A stretch of DNA of 64,000 nt from Dictyobacter kobayashii (lineage in GTDB: Bacteria; Chloroflexota; Ktedonobacteria; Ktedonobacterales; Ktedonobacteraceae): contig NZ_BIFS01000001.1 of the NCBI RefSeq assembly GCF_003967555.1, positions 3,968,001 through 4,032,000 of the forward strand, read 5' to 3'. Both the position numbers and the translations under genes were made by a program. Shown in pieces: positions 16,531 to 25,766 of this stretch (positions are counted from its first letter, which is position 1; each line of letters starts with the position of its first letter). The notes beneath the pieces were generated by a model that was not told where the DNA came from, ran no database searches, and saw only the letters and a program-made list of their open reading frames with translations.

Positions 16531-18216
16531 ATGAAAGCTGATTGGGTAACAAAAGTAGCTGACCGTGTAGAAGCCAGGGTGCGGCAGCGTAAGGGCGAGG
16601 ATGCCACCATCGTGTGTGCTTCTGGTATTAGCCCTTCGGGTCCTATTCACCTGGGAAATTTACGTGAGCCGTTCACGGTTCACCTGGTGGCTGAAGAACT
16701 GCGTGGCCGTGGTTGGAAAGTGGATCATCTCCATTCCTGGGATGATTATGATCGGTTGCGTAAGGTGCCAGCCGGTATTCCTGCTGAATATGCCAATTAT
16801 ATTGGTATGCCTTACGCGGATATCCCCGATCCATTTGGGGAGTATGATTCGTATGCCACCCGCTATATCACTGATTTTACTGCTGGCTTGAGCCGCCTGG
16901 GTATCCATCCTCGCTATATTCGCCAGTCGGAGGCTTATCGCCGTGGTGACTATCGCGAACAGATTAAAGAAGCCATTCACCAGCGTGCCGAGATTTTTGA
17001 TATTCTGGCCGAGTATCAGAATCTTGAGGGCCAGAAAGATACCGTGGATGAGCGACGCGTCGCCTATTATCCCTTCAAACCCTATTGTGAGAATTGCCAT
17101 AAGGATATGACACACCTGACCTCGTATCGCGAGGAAGATTCCTACCTCACCTATGTCTGCGATAACTGTGGGCACGAGGCGGGCTATAGTCTGAACGAGC
17201 GCATCGACGGCAAGCTGGTCTGGAAAGTTGACTGGCCGATGCGCTGGAGCTATGAGCAGGTCGACTTTGAGCCAGCTGGTGAGGATCACGCCTCTCCTGG
17301 TAGTAGCTATACCGTGGGACAGCGCATCATACAGAAGGTATATGGCGCTGTGGCACCGCAGTTTATTGGCTATGCTTTCGTCGGTATGGGCGGTCGTTCG
17401 AAGATTTCGAGCTCGGCTGGTACCACCGCGACCGTCTCTTCGGCGCTTGATATTGTGGAGCCCGCCATCCTGCGCTGGCTCTATGCCCGTCGTGCCAATA
17501 ACCAGGCCTTTGATATCGACTATGGTCAGGGTCTACTACGCCTTTATGAGGAGTGGGATGCCCTGGTGCGCCAGATCAACAAAGGCGCCGCCAATGAGGT
17601 GAACCAGCGCCTGTTTGAGCGCGCGACCAGAACCAGTAGCGAAGAGATCGTGTATACCCATAAGGCTGTGCCGTTCCCATTGCTGACCTCGGTCATTGAT
17701 GTGACGCAGGCCAATGAAAAACAGGTCTTGCGTATCATCTCACAGACCCTGCCTGAGCTGGAGGATCTGGATACATTGCGCACCGAGCTGGAGCCGCGCT
17801 TCACCTGTGCCCTTAACTGGGTTAACAACTACCTGCCCGATGATGAGCGTACCCAGATTCGCAGCAGCTTTGATAGCGAGGCTTTCGCGGCTTTCTCCGC
17901 TATGGATCAGGCAAGTATACAGATGCTGTCCGAGCGCCTGGATGCTTCCTGGAACCTGACCGGCCTGACCGAGCTGATGTATAGTATTCCAAAGGTTGTG
18001 CGTGGTCTGGCGGTGGATACTCCCCCCAATGACGAATTGAAGCAGGCACAACGCTCCTTCTTCATCTCACTGTATACCTTGATCTGTGGCAGTGATACGG
18101 GCCCACGTATTCCAACCCTGTTGCTCTCTATTGGCCTGGAGCGTGCCAAACAACTGCTAACCCCTTCAGTGGATGATGGCAGCGCAAAGAAAGATCAACA
18201 GTTCGCCGCACGTTAA
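16531..18216 (+). CDS. lysS: lysine--tRNA ligase, class I
   Basis: 561 aa class I LysRS (archaeal type), not the class II enzyme common in bacteria. The HIGH-type signature is GPIHLGNLREPF (residues ~37-48); a zinc-binding block CENCHKDM...CDNCGH lies near residue 190; the KMSKS-type loop is GGRSKISSSAG near 293. It charges tRNA-Lys, the ligand sensed by the T-boxes upstream of the lysine operon. Start ATG 16531 has GGAG 9 nt upstream; an in-frame TTG at 16513 is less likely. An intrinsic terminator follows at 18235-18267. Confidence 0.94.
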   Translation: MKADWVTKVADRVEARVRQRKGEDATIVCASGISPSGPIHLGNLREPFTVHLVAEELRGRGWKVDHLHSWDDYDRLRKVPAGIPAEYANYIGMPYADIPDPFGEYDSYATRYITDFTAGLSRLGIHPRYIRQSEAYRRGDYREQIKEAIHQRAEIFDILAEYQNLEGQKDTVDERRVAYYPFKPYCENCHKDMTHLTSYREEDSYLTYVCDNCGHEAGYSLNERIDGKLVWKVDWPMRWSYEQVDFEPAGEDHASPGSSYTVGQRIIQKVYGAVAPQFIGYAFVGMGGRSKISSSAGTTATVSSALDIVEPAILRWLYARRANNQAFDIDYGQGLLRLYEEWDALVRQINKGAANEVNQRLFERATRTSSEEIVYTHKAVPFPLLTSVIDVTQANEKQVLRIISQTLPELEDLDTLRTELEPRFTCALNWVNNYLPDDERTQIRSSFDSEAFAAFSAMDQASIQMLSERLDASWNLTGLTELMYSIPKVVRGLAVDTPPNDELKQAQRSFFISLYTLICGSDTGPRIPTLLLSIGLERAKQLLTPSVDDGSAKKDQQFAAR

Positions 18217-18234
18217 AATAGTACTATTAATTCA

Positions 18235-18267
18235 GGGGGCTGATCATGGATCGGCTCCCTTTTTTTA
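18235..18267 (+). terminator. intrinsic terminator after LysRS
   Basis: Stem GGGGGCTGATC/GATCGGCTCCC with a 3-nt loop, followed by seven or eight T residues. It starts 18 nt after the stop codon. Confidence 0.85.
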
Positions 18268-18397
18268 TGCCCCCGGATATGTTAACAAATACATAATTGT
18301 GACAAATTCATAACATTCTCTTTATTGTCTCTTCACACTTAGCTGGCATACTAAAGATGAGAATATATGTCTCTTCCGAAAGGGAAGGAGTTGCCAG

Positions 18398-18640
18398 ATG
18401 AATAATTCTGTTTTGCCCGCCCACGAGTTCTTTATTTACGTGCCGGCAAAGAGCGCTGGTTGTCAATCGTCTAGCGCTACGTCTATAGAGAAGCATAGTG
18501 AGTGTAACGTTCAGAGCGCGCAGGATAATGCAAAAATACCTGTGGCTTTAAAATCCTGGACGAAAATTGTTGTAGCTGATACTCTTGATGTCTACGCCTG
18601 TTTGCAGGGGGACGACCTTTATATAAATCCTTCTAGATAG
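18398..18640 (+). CDS. small hypothetical protein (80 aa)
   Basis: The ORF begins MNNSVLPAHEFFIYVPAK with a very good ribosome-binding site (GGAAGGAG 7 nt upstream), which is the main support. It has no transmembrane helix and no recognised domain; it is slightly hydrophilic with two cysteines. It stands between the LysRS terminator and repeat A copy 2. It may be a genuine small gene or a shortened remnant. Confidence 0.45.
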   Translation: MNNSVLPAHEFFIYVPAKSAGCQSSSATSIEKHSECNVQSAQDNAKIPVALKSWTKIVVADTLDVYACLQGDDLYINPSR

Positions 18641-18834
18641 TACTTCTTCTTTAGGCCTGTGTAAGCCTGAAGAAGGTTGTTCAAGCGCGGCTCTTGCCTT
18701 AGCAGATAAGCACCGGTGCATAGTTGAGGGCAATGTCGCCTTCCAGGTGTCGCGCTTACAGGATAGCAGACCTGCTATTTACTGATTATTCCCTCCTATA
18801 AAGCAGCTTCACGCATCATATACCCCTTAATGGT

Positions 18835-18980
18835 AGGTTTTTTTCATACTCCTCTTTGGCGCCTGCGGCGCCGGGTTGAGAGTGTGGAGTGTGTTTGATG
18901 GGGACTGCGGCCGCCCATCAAACACACTCCACACCTGAAAGAATGGACATCTTCTCGCTTGCTCGTGATCTCCTTGCCTT
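18835..18980. repeat. palindromic repeat family A, copy 2
   Basis: Shares CTCTTTGGCGCCTGCGGC on the left and CCTGAAAGAATGGACATC on the right with the other copies. The 21-bp perfect arms (18882-18902 and 18914-18934) contain TTTGATGGG where copy 1 has a different inner sequence, with the complementary change in the opposite arm. It fills most of the gap 18641-19072, which also holds a short CTTCTTTAGGC/GCCTGAAGAAG stem near 18650. Confidence 0.8.
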
Positions 18981-19072
18981 AGTTGTATCCCGCAAAACTT
19001 TTCTTCGTGTTTCGTGTTATGATGAGAGTGAGGCATATTCTGAGAATGTCCAAGTAGAATGTGAGGAATGGT

Positions 19073-19662
19073 ATGAGTAGAATAGTTGTACAAAAAGAGC
19101 GCGTTATAAATGCGCGCCCAGAAAAGATCTATTCCGTTTTATCTGATTATAAAGAGCAGCGACCCAGGATGTTGACGCCTAATTTTATTGATTATACGGT
19201 AGAAAAAGGCGGCAAAGGTAGTGGGACCGTTATTAGCTACCTGTTACAGGCGGCTAATCGGGAGCGTGCCTATCGGATGCGCGTTGATGAAGCGGTCAAG
19301 GTCGGGTGCTGACTGAGCGCGATAGTAATTCCTCCCTGGTAACGACCTGGGTACTCTCTCCTCTAATGGGAGGTAATAAAACCAGGGTCAGCGTGGCTAG
19401 CGAATGGGAGGGCGGCACAGGTGTCGGAGGCTTTTTTGAGCGCACTTTTGCACCTCTGGGCCTGCGCCGGATCTACGGTAGTATGCTTGATTCTCTGATT
19501 GATCTGCTGGGGGTCTCTGATGAAGAAGTTACGGCCATACAGGGCAAAGAATATAGTCCCGCAGAGAATATACGTGGCTTCTTGTTCATCTTCCTGGTTG
19601 TGGTAGGTTTTGCGCTTGGTATTAGTTATATCCAGAAATCCAATCGGCACAAAGATTTATAA
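19073..19662 (+). CDS. SRPBCC-family protein with C-terminal membrane helix (frameshifted)
   Basis: The first part (MSRIVVQKERVINARPEKIYSV...) reads to a stop at 19312. The rest continues in the -1 frame (LTERDSNSSLVTTWVL...SMLDSLIDLLGV...) to 19662, ending with a hydrophobic helix LFIFLVVVGFALGISYI. Joined, it is a SRPBCC/polyketide cyclase-type fold of ~190 aa with a membrane anchor. One G seems to be missing at 19300-19301 (AAGGTCGG). Start is the ATG at 19073 with GAGGA upstream. Such proteins bind hydrophobic ligands; no specific ligand can be named. Convergent with the FAH-family gene. Confidence 0.75.
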
Positions 19663-19669
19663 ACAACCA

Positions 19670-20545
19670 CTACAATCGATGTAGTAGAGCTGCTTTACCC
19701 CTGACCACTGGATTATGGAGTATACCAAGCTGCTCAATATCAATGTGCACCACATCGTCCTGCTCAAGTGTAAAGGGATGTTCTGGGACCAGTGCGGTGC
19801 CGGTGCACAGGATAGCTCCTCCGGGAAAATCATTATCGCGGTAGAGATACGAAATCAGTTCTTCCATGCTGCGCTTGAGCCCATTCGTGTTGGTTTCACC
19901 TTCCCAGTAGGTTTTACCGCCGCGTTCGATCTGCATCTGTATTTTGAGCTGGCGCGGATCTGGCATCGTCCAGGCCAGCGTGATGGTTGGTCCCAGTGCG
20001 CAACTGCCGGAGTAGACTTTGGCCTGAGGGAGATAGAGAGGATTCTCGCCCTCAATGCTACGCGAACTGACGTCATTGGCAATGGTATAGCCCACAATCT
20101 CCCCGTGAGCGTTCGCGACCACGGCCAATTCAGGCTCGGGCACATCCCAATGAGAATCGGAGCGAACGGCGATCAGTTCACCGGGCCCGCTGACGCGGCG
20201 CGCTGTGGCTTTAAAAAAGAGCTCAGGGCGCTCGGCCTGGTAGACCCGCGCATAAATGTTGGGGGTATCGCTCTCCTCTCTGCGCGCTTCCTCTGATCGT
20301 TTATATGTCACGCCAGCCGCCCAGACTTCTGTACTGCCATCTATCGGTGCCAGAACCTTTTCAAGCGCAATCTCCTTATTTCCCTGCAAGGCGTATTCGA
20401 TCAGCATACGTAATTCATCGATATGCAGCCGCAAGAGATCAGACAAAGTCGTATTGGGCGCCGGAAAGGTACCAACCAGGCGATTATTGGCCATCAGCCC
20501 GAGGACGATTGTACCTGTCGTGGATCGGTAACGTACTAATTGCAC
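19670..20545 (-). CDS. fumarylacetoacetate hydrolase (FAH) family protein
   Basis: 291 aa. Metal-binding and core motifs of the FAH fold are visible: EVWAAGVTYKRSEEAR, PEPELAVVANAHGEIVGYTIANDVSSR with the metal acid residues, and LYLPQAKVYSGSCALGP. Members cleave C-C bonds or hydrate/decarboxylate 2-oxo acids, often in sugar-acid or aromatic catabolism. I chose a GTG start at 20545 because AAGGAG lies 7 nt upstream; an ATG at 20581 lacks a site. Divergent from an SDR gene, so possibly part of a sugar-acid pathway. Confidence 0.85.
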   Translation of the reverse strand: MQLVRYRSTTGTIVLGLMANNRLVGTFPAPNTTLSDLLRLHIDELRMLIEYALQGNKEIALEKVLAPIDGSTEVWAAGVTYKRSEEARREESDTPNIYARVYQAERPELFFKATARRVSGPGELIAVRSDSHWDVPEPELAVVANAHGEIVGYTIANDVSSRSIEGENPLYLPQAKVYSGSCALGPTITLAWTMPDPRQLKIQMQIERGGKTYWEGETNTNGLKRSMEELISYLYRDNDFPGGAILCTGTALVPEHPFTLEQDDVVHIDIEQLGILHNPVVRGKAALLHRL

Positions 20546-20839
20546 TGTTATTCTCCTTACCTTGTTGTGGAAGTGTAACATGCTGCCTTATGGTATTTCT
20601 TTTTGTGGCGTGACATTATGCATATAGAATAGATTATTTCTAGTTGCCTGGATTATCGCACGCATGTACTGGTTAAGCAATCCCTTACAAGGTATTTCTA
20701 TCAAGTCAAGCATTGCTAGCTCTGCGTTTCTTTCCTTATACTCTGCGTGATACACTGATTTATGGAACCAATCAGCCGGATTTAAGCATAATTAACTGTA
20801 CAGGGTATGAATTAATAATGGAGAAAAGGAGTTGTGAGC

Positions 20840-21624
20840 ATGGGTGCACTATCTGGTCAGGTTGCGCTGGTAACAGGTGCGGGCGTTGGTATCGGGCAGG
20901 CCATCGCCATTGAGCTAGGTCGCCAGGGAGCGAAAGTGGCGCTGCATTATGCCAGTAGCGCTGCCGGAGCGCATGAGGCGGCAGCAGAGATTAATAAATT
21001 GGGTGGCAGTGCGATGACCGTCTCAGGCAAGCTAGGTGTAGTTGAAGAGTGCCGTCGCGTGGTTGATGAAGTGATCGAGCATTTTGGTGGCATCGACATT
21101 CTGGTGAATAATGCCGGCGTCACCAGGGCCGACCACTTTGAAAATATTACCGAAGAGCTCTTTGATGATGTTTTCCACCTCAATATTCGAGGCTATTTCT
21201 TTTGTGCCCAGCAAGCTGTCAAATCCATGGAAAAGCGTGGAGGGGGCTCAATTATCAATATCACCTCCGTCCATGGCTATGCAGGCTTTACCCGTCACTC
21301 GGTCTATGCGGCGACCAAAGGGCCATTATCGCCTTCACACGTGAGCTTGCCATTGAGCTGGCACCCCGCCATATCCGTGTTAACGCGGTTGGTCCTGGAC
21401 TGATTGAGGTCCCACGTTATGCCGACATTCCTAACTATACCACCGACTTTGGCAATAGTCTTATTCCCCTGGGGCGTGTAGGCCGCCCGAAAGATATTGC
21501 CCCCACAGTCGCCTTCCTGGCTTCGGATGCCGCAGACTTTATCACCGGCCAGATTCTTTATATCGACGGGGGCACCACCGCCAAAATGGCCCTCGACTGG
21601 GATCAGGGCGATAAGCCACAATAG
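20840..21624 (+). CDS. short-chain dehydrogenase/reductase (frameshifted)
   Basis: SDR of about 261 aa once the frame is restored. NAD(P) motif TGAGVGIG at the N-terminus, NNAGVTRADHF, catalytic ITSVHGYAGFTRHSVYAATKG (Ser, Tyr, Lys), then in the -1 frame IIAFTRELAIELAPRHIRVNAVGPG and the C-terminal FITGQILYIDGG. The break is at the G run 21320-21322 (AAAGGGCC), where one more G would keep the frame through AATKGAIIAFT. ATG at 20840 has AAGGAG 8 nt upstream. It resembles glucose/gluconate or 3-oxoacyl reductases; substrate unknown. Confidence 0.85.
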
Positions 21625-21643
21625 TTATGATTGATTATGGCGC

Positions 21644-21676
21644 GGGAGAATAGTGCTATGCTTGAACTATTCTCCC
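21644..21676. terminator. hairpin between convergent SDR genes
   Basis: Perfect 10-bp arms (GGGAGAATAG/CTATTCTCCC) lie midway between two converging genes. There is no clear T run on either strand. Confidence 0.4.
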
Positions 21677-21692
21677 TGTCTAATAGAATCGC

Positions 21693-22460
21693 TTAACGAG
21701 GCTGCATTCTTATAGCACCATCCAGACGGATCACCTCGCCGTTGAGCATTTCATTTTCAATGATATGTTTGGCCAGGGCCGCATACTCATCCGGGCGTCC
21801 CAGGCGCGGCGGAAAGGGGACCTGTTGTCCCAGCGAGATGCGAGCTGGTTCCGGCAATCCCGCCAGCAGAGGGGTGTCGAAGATACCGGGAGCGATCGTC
21901 ATAACGCGGATACCATAGCGGGCAAACTCGCGCGCAATAGGGAGCGTCATACCAACAATGCCGCCTTTGGAGGCAGAGTAGGCGGCCTGGCCGATCTGCC
22001 CATCGAAGGCGGCCACTGAAGCAGTATTAATAATTACTCCTCGCTCACCACTCTCCTCAGGCGTATTCTGGCTGATGATTTCTCCTGCCAGGCGGATTAC
22101 GTTAAAGGTACCAATCAGGTTGATATTGATGACGCGCGTAAAACTTTCCAGGCTGCTCGGGCCATTTTTGCCGATCACTTTTTCGGCGGACCCGATACCA
22201 GCACAGTTGATAACGCCATGCAGGGTCCCAAAATGGTCCCTGGCCGCCTGGAGAGCCTGTTGAACGCTTTGTTCGTCTACCACATTAGTCGGGACAAAGA
22301 GGGCCGCCTCAGCCAGCTCACGGGCTAACGCCGATCCTGTTTCCTGATTGAGATCCGCCAGGACCACCCGGGCTCCTGACTTTGCCAATAGCCGAGCGCA
22401 GGCCGCTCCCAGGCCGGATGCCCCTCCGGTGATAAAAAATGTTTTGTTCTCTACTTGCAT
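21693..22460 (-). CDS. short-chain dehydrogenase, 3-hydroxyacyl-CoA dehydrogenase type
   Basis: 255 aa intact SDR. N-terminal NAD-binding TGGASGLGAACARLL with an acidic residue after beta-2 (VVLADLNQE, favouring NAD). NCAGIGSAEKVIG, the catalytic serine and YSASKGGIVGMTLPIAREF follow. The long insertion around GPSSLESFTRVININLIGTFNV and the C-terminal LNGEVIRLDGAIRMQPR fit the type II 3-hydroxyacyl-CoA dehydrogenase (HSD10-like) group used in beta-oxidation. GAAAGG lies upstream of the ATG at 22460. The gap to 22713 probably holds divergent promoters. Confidence 0.88.
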   Translation of the reverse strand: MQVENKTFFITGGASGLGAACARLLAKSGARVVLADLNQETGSALARELAEAALFVPTNVVDEQSVQQALQAARDHFGTLHGVINCAGIGSAEKVIGKNGPSSLESFTRVININLIGTFNVIRLAGEIISQNTPEESGERGVIINTASVAAFDGQIGQAAYSASKGGIVGMTLPIAREFARYGIRVMTIAPGIFDTPLLAGLPEPARISLGQQVPFPPRLGRPDEYAALAKHIIENEMLNGEVIRLDGAIRMQPR

Positions 22461-22713
22461 CTTGCATTACCTTTCTTCATTGAATGGAGTAAATAGTGCA
22501 GTTTATAGTCGCATCGGAATTGTCGAAAAGTGTGGCGTATGGATAGATAATCGCTAAAGATACGCCTGTCTTTTTTGCCTACACATTTCATCATACCTCG
22601 TAGCAAGAGATGCTTACAAGGTGCCTTCTCTCTTGTCTATCGCTGCCTGAAGTGTTAGACTCTAACATAATCATGACAGTCGTACCCATACAATTAAAGG
22701 ATACAACAGTAGA

Positions 22714-24567
22714 GTGGATAAAAAGCAAGAACGAATTCAGTTGTTGGAGTCCCAGGTTGGACGCCTGCAACGTCGCATAGATGTTTTGACGCCGCGTAGC
22801 AATATCTATTCGTGGTCACGGGTCGCTATTTTCTTTGTGGGGATAGCGCTTACCGTATTGCTGTTCATTGCGTCGCTCTGGTGGCTGGCTATTCCAGTGT
22901 TTGTCGTTTCCATGGTATTGTTCGGGGTGGTTGCCCATTATCATGGTTTGATTGACCATAGCATTGCTCGCCATACCCTCTGGATGCATATTAAATCCGC
23001 CCATATCGCACGTATGAAGCTAGATTGGGAGCGCATGCCGGCGGTTATTTCTGAGCCTCCGGTGGAGGGGCATCCGTTTGAAGTCGACCTGGACATGACT
23101 GGTCCACGCTCGATTCATCGACTGGTAAATACAGGGGTGTCGCGTGAAGGGATGGGACGCCTGCGTGATTGGCTTTTGCAGACCTCACCACATTTAGAGA
23201 CGGTTCAGCAGCGCCAGGCCCTGGTTCGTGAATTGATACCGCTGACACGTTTTCGGGATCGGCTGATCCTCAATTCTTTATTAGCTGCTGGTGGCAAATC
23301 GGAGCAACTGGAAGGTAAGCGTTTAATGCGCTGGCTGGAGCAACAGGAGTCAACCGCGTCTCTGCGTCCCCTGTTCTGGTTCTCTTCAGCCCTTAATATC
23401 CTGACCGTCGTTCTCTTCCTGCTCTCACTTTTTACCTCTCTTCCTCCCCTCTGGGGTTGGTCGCTGGGAGCCAGCGTGATCCTCTTTTTTGCCACCGCCA
23501 ACCAGCGTGGTGATATCTTCGAGGATGCCTCCTACCTGCGCTATGGCTTTGGCACACTTAGCTCTATCTTCTCCTACCTGGAGACGTATCCTTACCGGGC
23601 CCATTCACAGTTACAGACGCTTTGCGAGCCCTTTACCCGGCAGCGGGAGAGTGGTCCATCGGCCTTGCTAAAAGGGACGGCACGTATCTCTGCCGCGGCA
23701 ACCCTCAAAAACAACGGTATCCTCTGGTTCGTTGTCAACGCCTTTGTACCCTGGGATCTTTACTGTGCCCAAAAGTTATTGCAGTATAAAGCACAACTGC
23801 GAGCTCGCCTTCCCATCTGGTTAGATACCTGGTTTGAACTGGAAGCCATCTGCTCTCTGGCAGCCTTTGCCTATCTCAATCCCGAATATATTCTGCCTGA
23901 GATTTCAGGGCAGCAGCAGAAGCAGCAAGAGGGAGATCCTCTTTTCCGCGTTGAGCATCTGGGCCATCCCATGATTCCCGTTGAAAAGAAGGTCACCAAC
24001 AGTTTTAGGTTGAATGAACTGGGTGAGGTCATCATCATCACCGGCTCTAATATGGCTGGTAAAAGTACGTTTCTGCGCACCCTGGGTGTGAATCTATGCC
24101 TGGCCTACGCTGGTGGCCCTGTCTGTGCCAGTGCTTTCCAAACCACCCTCTTCCGGCTCTTTACCTGTATTCGCGTCACTGATTCGGTAACTGACGGCTA
24201 TTCGTATTTCTATGCTGAGGTTCGCCGTCTCCATGCCCTGCTCGAAGCGCTGAAGGAGCCAGGGCAACTACCTCTCTTCTTCCTGGTGGATGAAATCTTC
24301 AAGGGCACCAATAATCGTGAACGCCTGATTGGAAGCCGCTCTTTCGTTAAATCACTGGTGGGACATAACTGTGTTGGCTTGATCTCTACCCATGATTTAG
24401 AGCTGGTAACCCTGGCCGAGAGCGTGCCACAGGTACGCAACAATCACTTCCGCGAAGAAGTGATTGAGGGACAGATGGCTTTTGACTACATCTTGCGCGA
24501 AGGACCCTGTCCGACTACTAATGCACTGAAAATTATGGCCATGGAAGGCTTGCCCATAAATGGCTAG
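22714..24567 (+). CDS. membrane-anchored MutS-like ATPase
   Basis: 617 aa. N-terminal coiled start (KQERIQLLESQVGRLQRRIDVL), then a hydrophobic pair at residues ~34-72, a MutS core-like region (~130-360), a second hydrophobic pair around 222-260, and a MutS domain V ATPase with GSNMAGKSTFLRTLG (Walker A), DSVTDGYSYFYAEVRRL and LFFLVDEIFKGTNNRERLIGS (Walker B). The mismatch-recognition domain is absent, so classical mismatch repair is unlikely. GTG start at 22714. It is a member of a poorly characterised group of membrane MutS homologues. Confidence 0.88.
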   Translation: MDKKQERIQLLESQVGRLQRRIDVLTPRSNIYSWSRVAIFFVGIALTVLLFIASLWWLAIPVFVVSMVLFGVVAHYHGLIDHSIARHTLWMHIKSAHIARMKLDWERMPAVISEPPVEGHPFEVDLDMTGPRSIHRLVNTGVSREGMGRLRDWLLQTSPHLETVQQRQALVRELIPLTRFRDRLILNSLLAAGGKSEQLEGKRLMRWLEQQESTASLRPLFWFSSALNILTVVLFLLSLFTSLPPLWGWSLGASVILFFATANQRGDIFEDASYLRYGFGTLSSIFSYLETYPYRAHSQLQTLCEPFTRQRESGPSALLKGTARISAAATLKNNGILWFVVNAFVPWDLYCAQKLLQYKAQLRARLPIWLDTWFELEAICSLAAFAYLNPEYILPEISGQQQKQQEGDPLFRVEHLGHPMIPVEKKVTNSFRLNELGEVIIITGSNMAGKSTFLRTLGVNLCLAYAGGPVCASAFQTTLFRLFTCIRVTDSVTDGYSYFYAEVRRLHALLEALKEPGQLPLFFLVDEIFKGTNNRERLIGSRSFVKSLVGHNCVGLISTHDLELVTLAESVPQVRNNHFREEVIEGQMAFDYILREGPCPTTNALKIMAMEGLPING

Positions 24568-24574
24568 GGATGTG

Positions 24575-24635
24575 TTCGATTCCCATACCTATGGGAATCA
24601 AATCGGTTCTGTGCGGACGTGCGCTGGCGCGCCCG
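24575..24635. repeat. family B conserved modules (left end)
   Basis: TTCCCATACCTATGGGAA followed within 40 nt by GTGCGCTGGCGCGCCCG. The same order, TCCCAT..ATGGGAA then GTGCGCTGACGCGCCCG, occurs at 38730-38785 next to another set of long palindromes, marking an element boundary. Confidence 0.65.
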
Positions 24636-24829
24636 ACCATTTTTATAATGTAGTGTAGAAAATGCGCACAGCGCATTTTCTACACTACATTATAAAAATG
24701 GTATGCGTTTTCTACACTACATTATAAAAATGGTATGCGTTTTCTACACTACATTATAAAAATGGTATGCGTTTTCTACACTACATTATAAAAATGGTAT
24801 GCGTTTTCTACACTACATTATAAAAATGA
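24636..24829. repeat. family B long palindrome and 32-bp tandem repeats
   Basis: Perfect inverted repeat with 32-nt arms (24636-24667 and 24671-24702, loop ACA). It is followed by four direct copies of a 32-bp unit (24703-24734, 24735-24766, 24767-24798, 24799-24829) that is nearly the right arm itself (ATGCGTTTTCTACACTACAT...). The units are contiguous with no spacers, so this is not a CRISPR. It resembles tandem amplification of one hairpin arm. Confidence 0.9.
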
Positions 24830-24858
24830 TTTTGAGTGCCGCAGGTGCTCAGAAAGGC

Positions 24859-24918
24859 GTTTTCTATGTTGGTGCAACAGGGGCGCATCCGCGCCCCTGT
24901 TGCACCAACATAGAAAAC
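24859..24918. repeat. 28-bp-arm perfect palindrome
   Basis: Arms 24859-24886 and 24891-24918 pair perfectly around the loop ATCC; the apical part is GGGGCGC/GCGCCCC. GC-rich sequence (GCGGCCGCGCATGCGG) follows. It belongs to the same intergenic cluster as the family B palindrome and, with it, fills 24568-25007. Confidence 0.85.
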
Positions 24919-25008
24919 CAGCGCGGCCGCGCATGCGGACGCCCGTGTGGGAGCGCTCGAGCGTCCCGGTAAGATGAGGGTCTGACACACTCTCTAAGTG
25001 AAATATTA

Positions 25009-25044
25009 CAAAAAGAGCCCCGGTTGCTCCGGGGCTCTTTTTTG
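25009..25044 (-). terminator. intrinsic terminator of the secreted protein gene
   Basis: Stem AAAAGAGCCCCGG/CCGGGGCTCTTTT with T/A runs on both sides, just after the stop of the minus-strand gene at 25053. Symmetrical, so it could work in both directions. Confidence 0.8.
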
Positions 25045-25052
25045 TTGTTATG

Positions 25053-25766
25053 TTAGTATCGGGCAGGGAAAGAGAGATCGACACTATCGATCATTGATGG
25101 CTCAACTTTTTTGACCAACAAGATAGTATTTTCATCCAGGCTAGCCTGCTGAGAGTGGATCTGTTGTGATCGCAGTACTGGTCGACTTTCAGACTTTTGG
25201 CCATCTTTGAGCACTCCTCCACCCTGTTCGCGCTCATCTGCGAGTAGAATCCAACCACCAACATAGGTAGAGTTCTCGCTGCGGGTTTTGGTCCAATACA
25301 GGCCAGCATTGCCTGTAGCCCTGGTGGCCGTCACATTATATTTCTTATCCTGACCTTTTCCATGCACAATAAATTGCCCATATACTTTGTCTGAGGCAAC
25401 TTTGACATCTACTTCCCAGGCTTGCTTATTCTGTAAAGAAGGCCTTACAAAGCCCAGGTCGGATTTCATCGTGTGGTTTTGTACCAGGACCTTGTTGGAA
25501 TAGATTTCTGTCAGGGTAGCTACAGCTATCAGTGCCTTTCCCTGATTGATGGTGAAGGAGAGATAATAGTCGTGATTAGCTGTATCTTCTCCACCAACCT
25601 CTGCCTTGCCTACAAAGATTCCTGTGACGGCTTTGTCAACTGCTGAAGAGGCGGATGTACTGGCATTGATAAGGAAACTGCATCCTAATGCCAGGAGACA
25701 AACTATAACTAAGACTAAAAAACGTTTTGAACGATAATGGCGAGAAGAAAACAAGCTACCTGCCAA
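25053..25766 (-). CDS. secreted or membrane-anchored hypothetical protein
   Basis: 237 aa. A basic N-terminus (SRHYRSKRF) and one hydrophobic segment FLVLVIVCLLALGCSFLIN (about 16-34) form a signal peptide or anchor. The rest is hydrophilic, beta-rich and without a recognised domain (DYYLSFTINQGKALIAVATL, WEVDVKVASDKVYGQFIVHG). The TTG start at 25766 is chosen because GGGAGG lies 7 nt upstream; no ATG gives a better fit. Function unknown; probably extracytoplasmic. Confidence 0.7.
   Translation of the reverse strand: MAGSLFSSRHYRSKRFLVLVIVCLLALGCSFLINASTSASSAVDKAVTGIFVGKAEVGGEDTANHDYYLSFTINQGKALIAVATLTEIYSNKVLVQNHTMKSDLGFVRPSLQNKQAWEVDVKVASDKVYGQFIVHGKGQDKKYNVTATRATGNAGLYWTKTRSENSTYVGGWILLADEREQGGGVLKDGQKSESRPVLRSQQIHSQQASLDENTILLVKKVEPSMIDSVDLSFPARY

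Noticed and set aside
19061..19662. Two separate small genes (19061-19312 and 19306-19662)
   Set aside because: The second has no ribosome-binding site and continues the SRPBCC fold of the first; a single broken gene explains both.
24703..24829. 32-bp repeats considered as a CRISPR array
   Set aside because: The units are directly contiguous with no spacers and derive from one arm of a palindrome.
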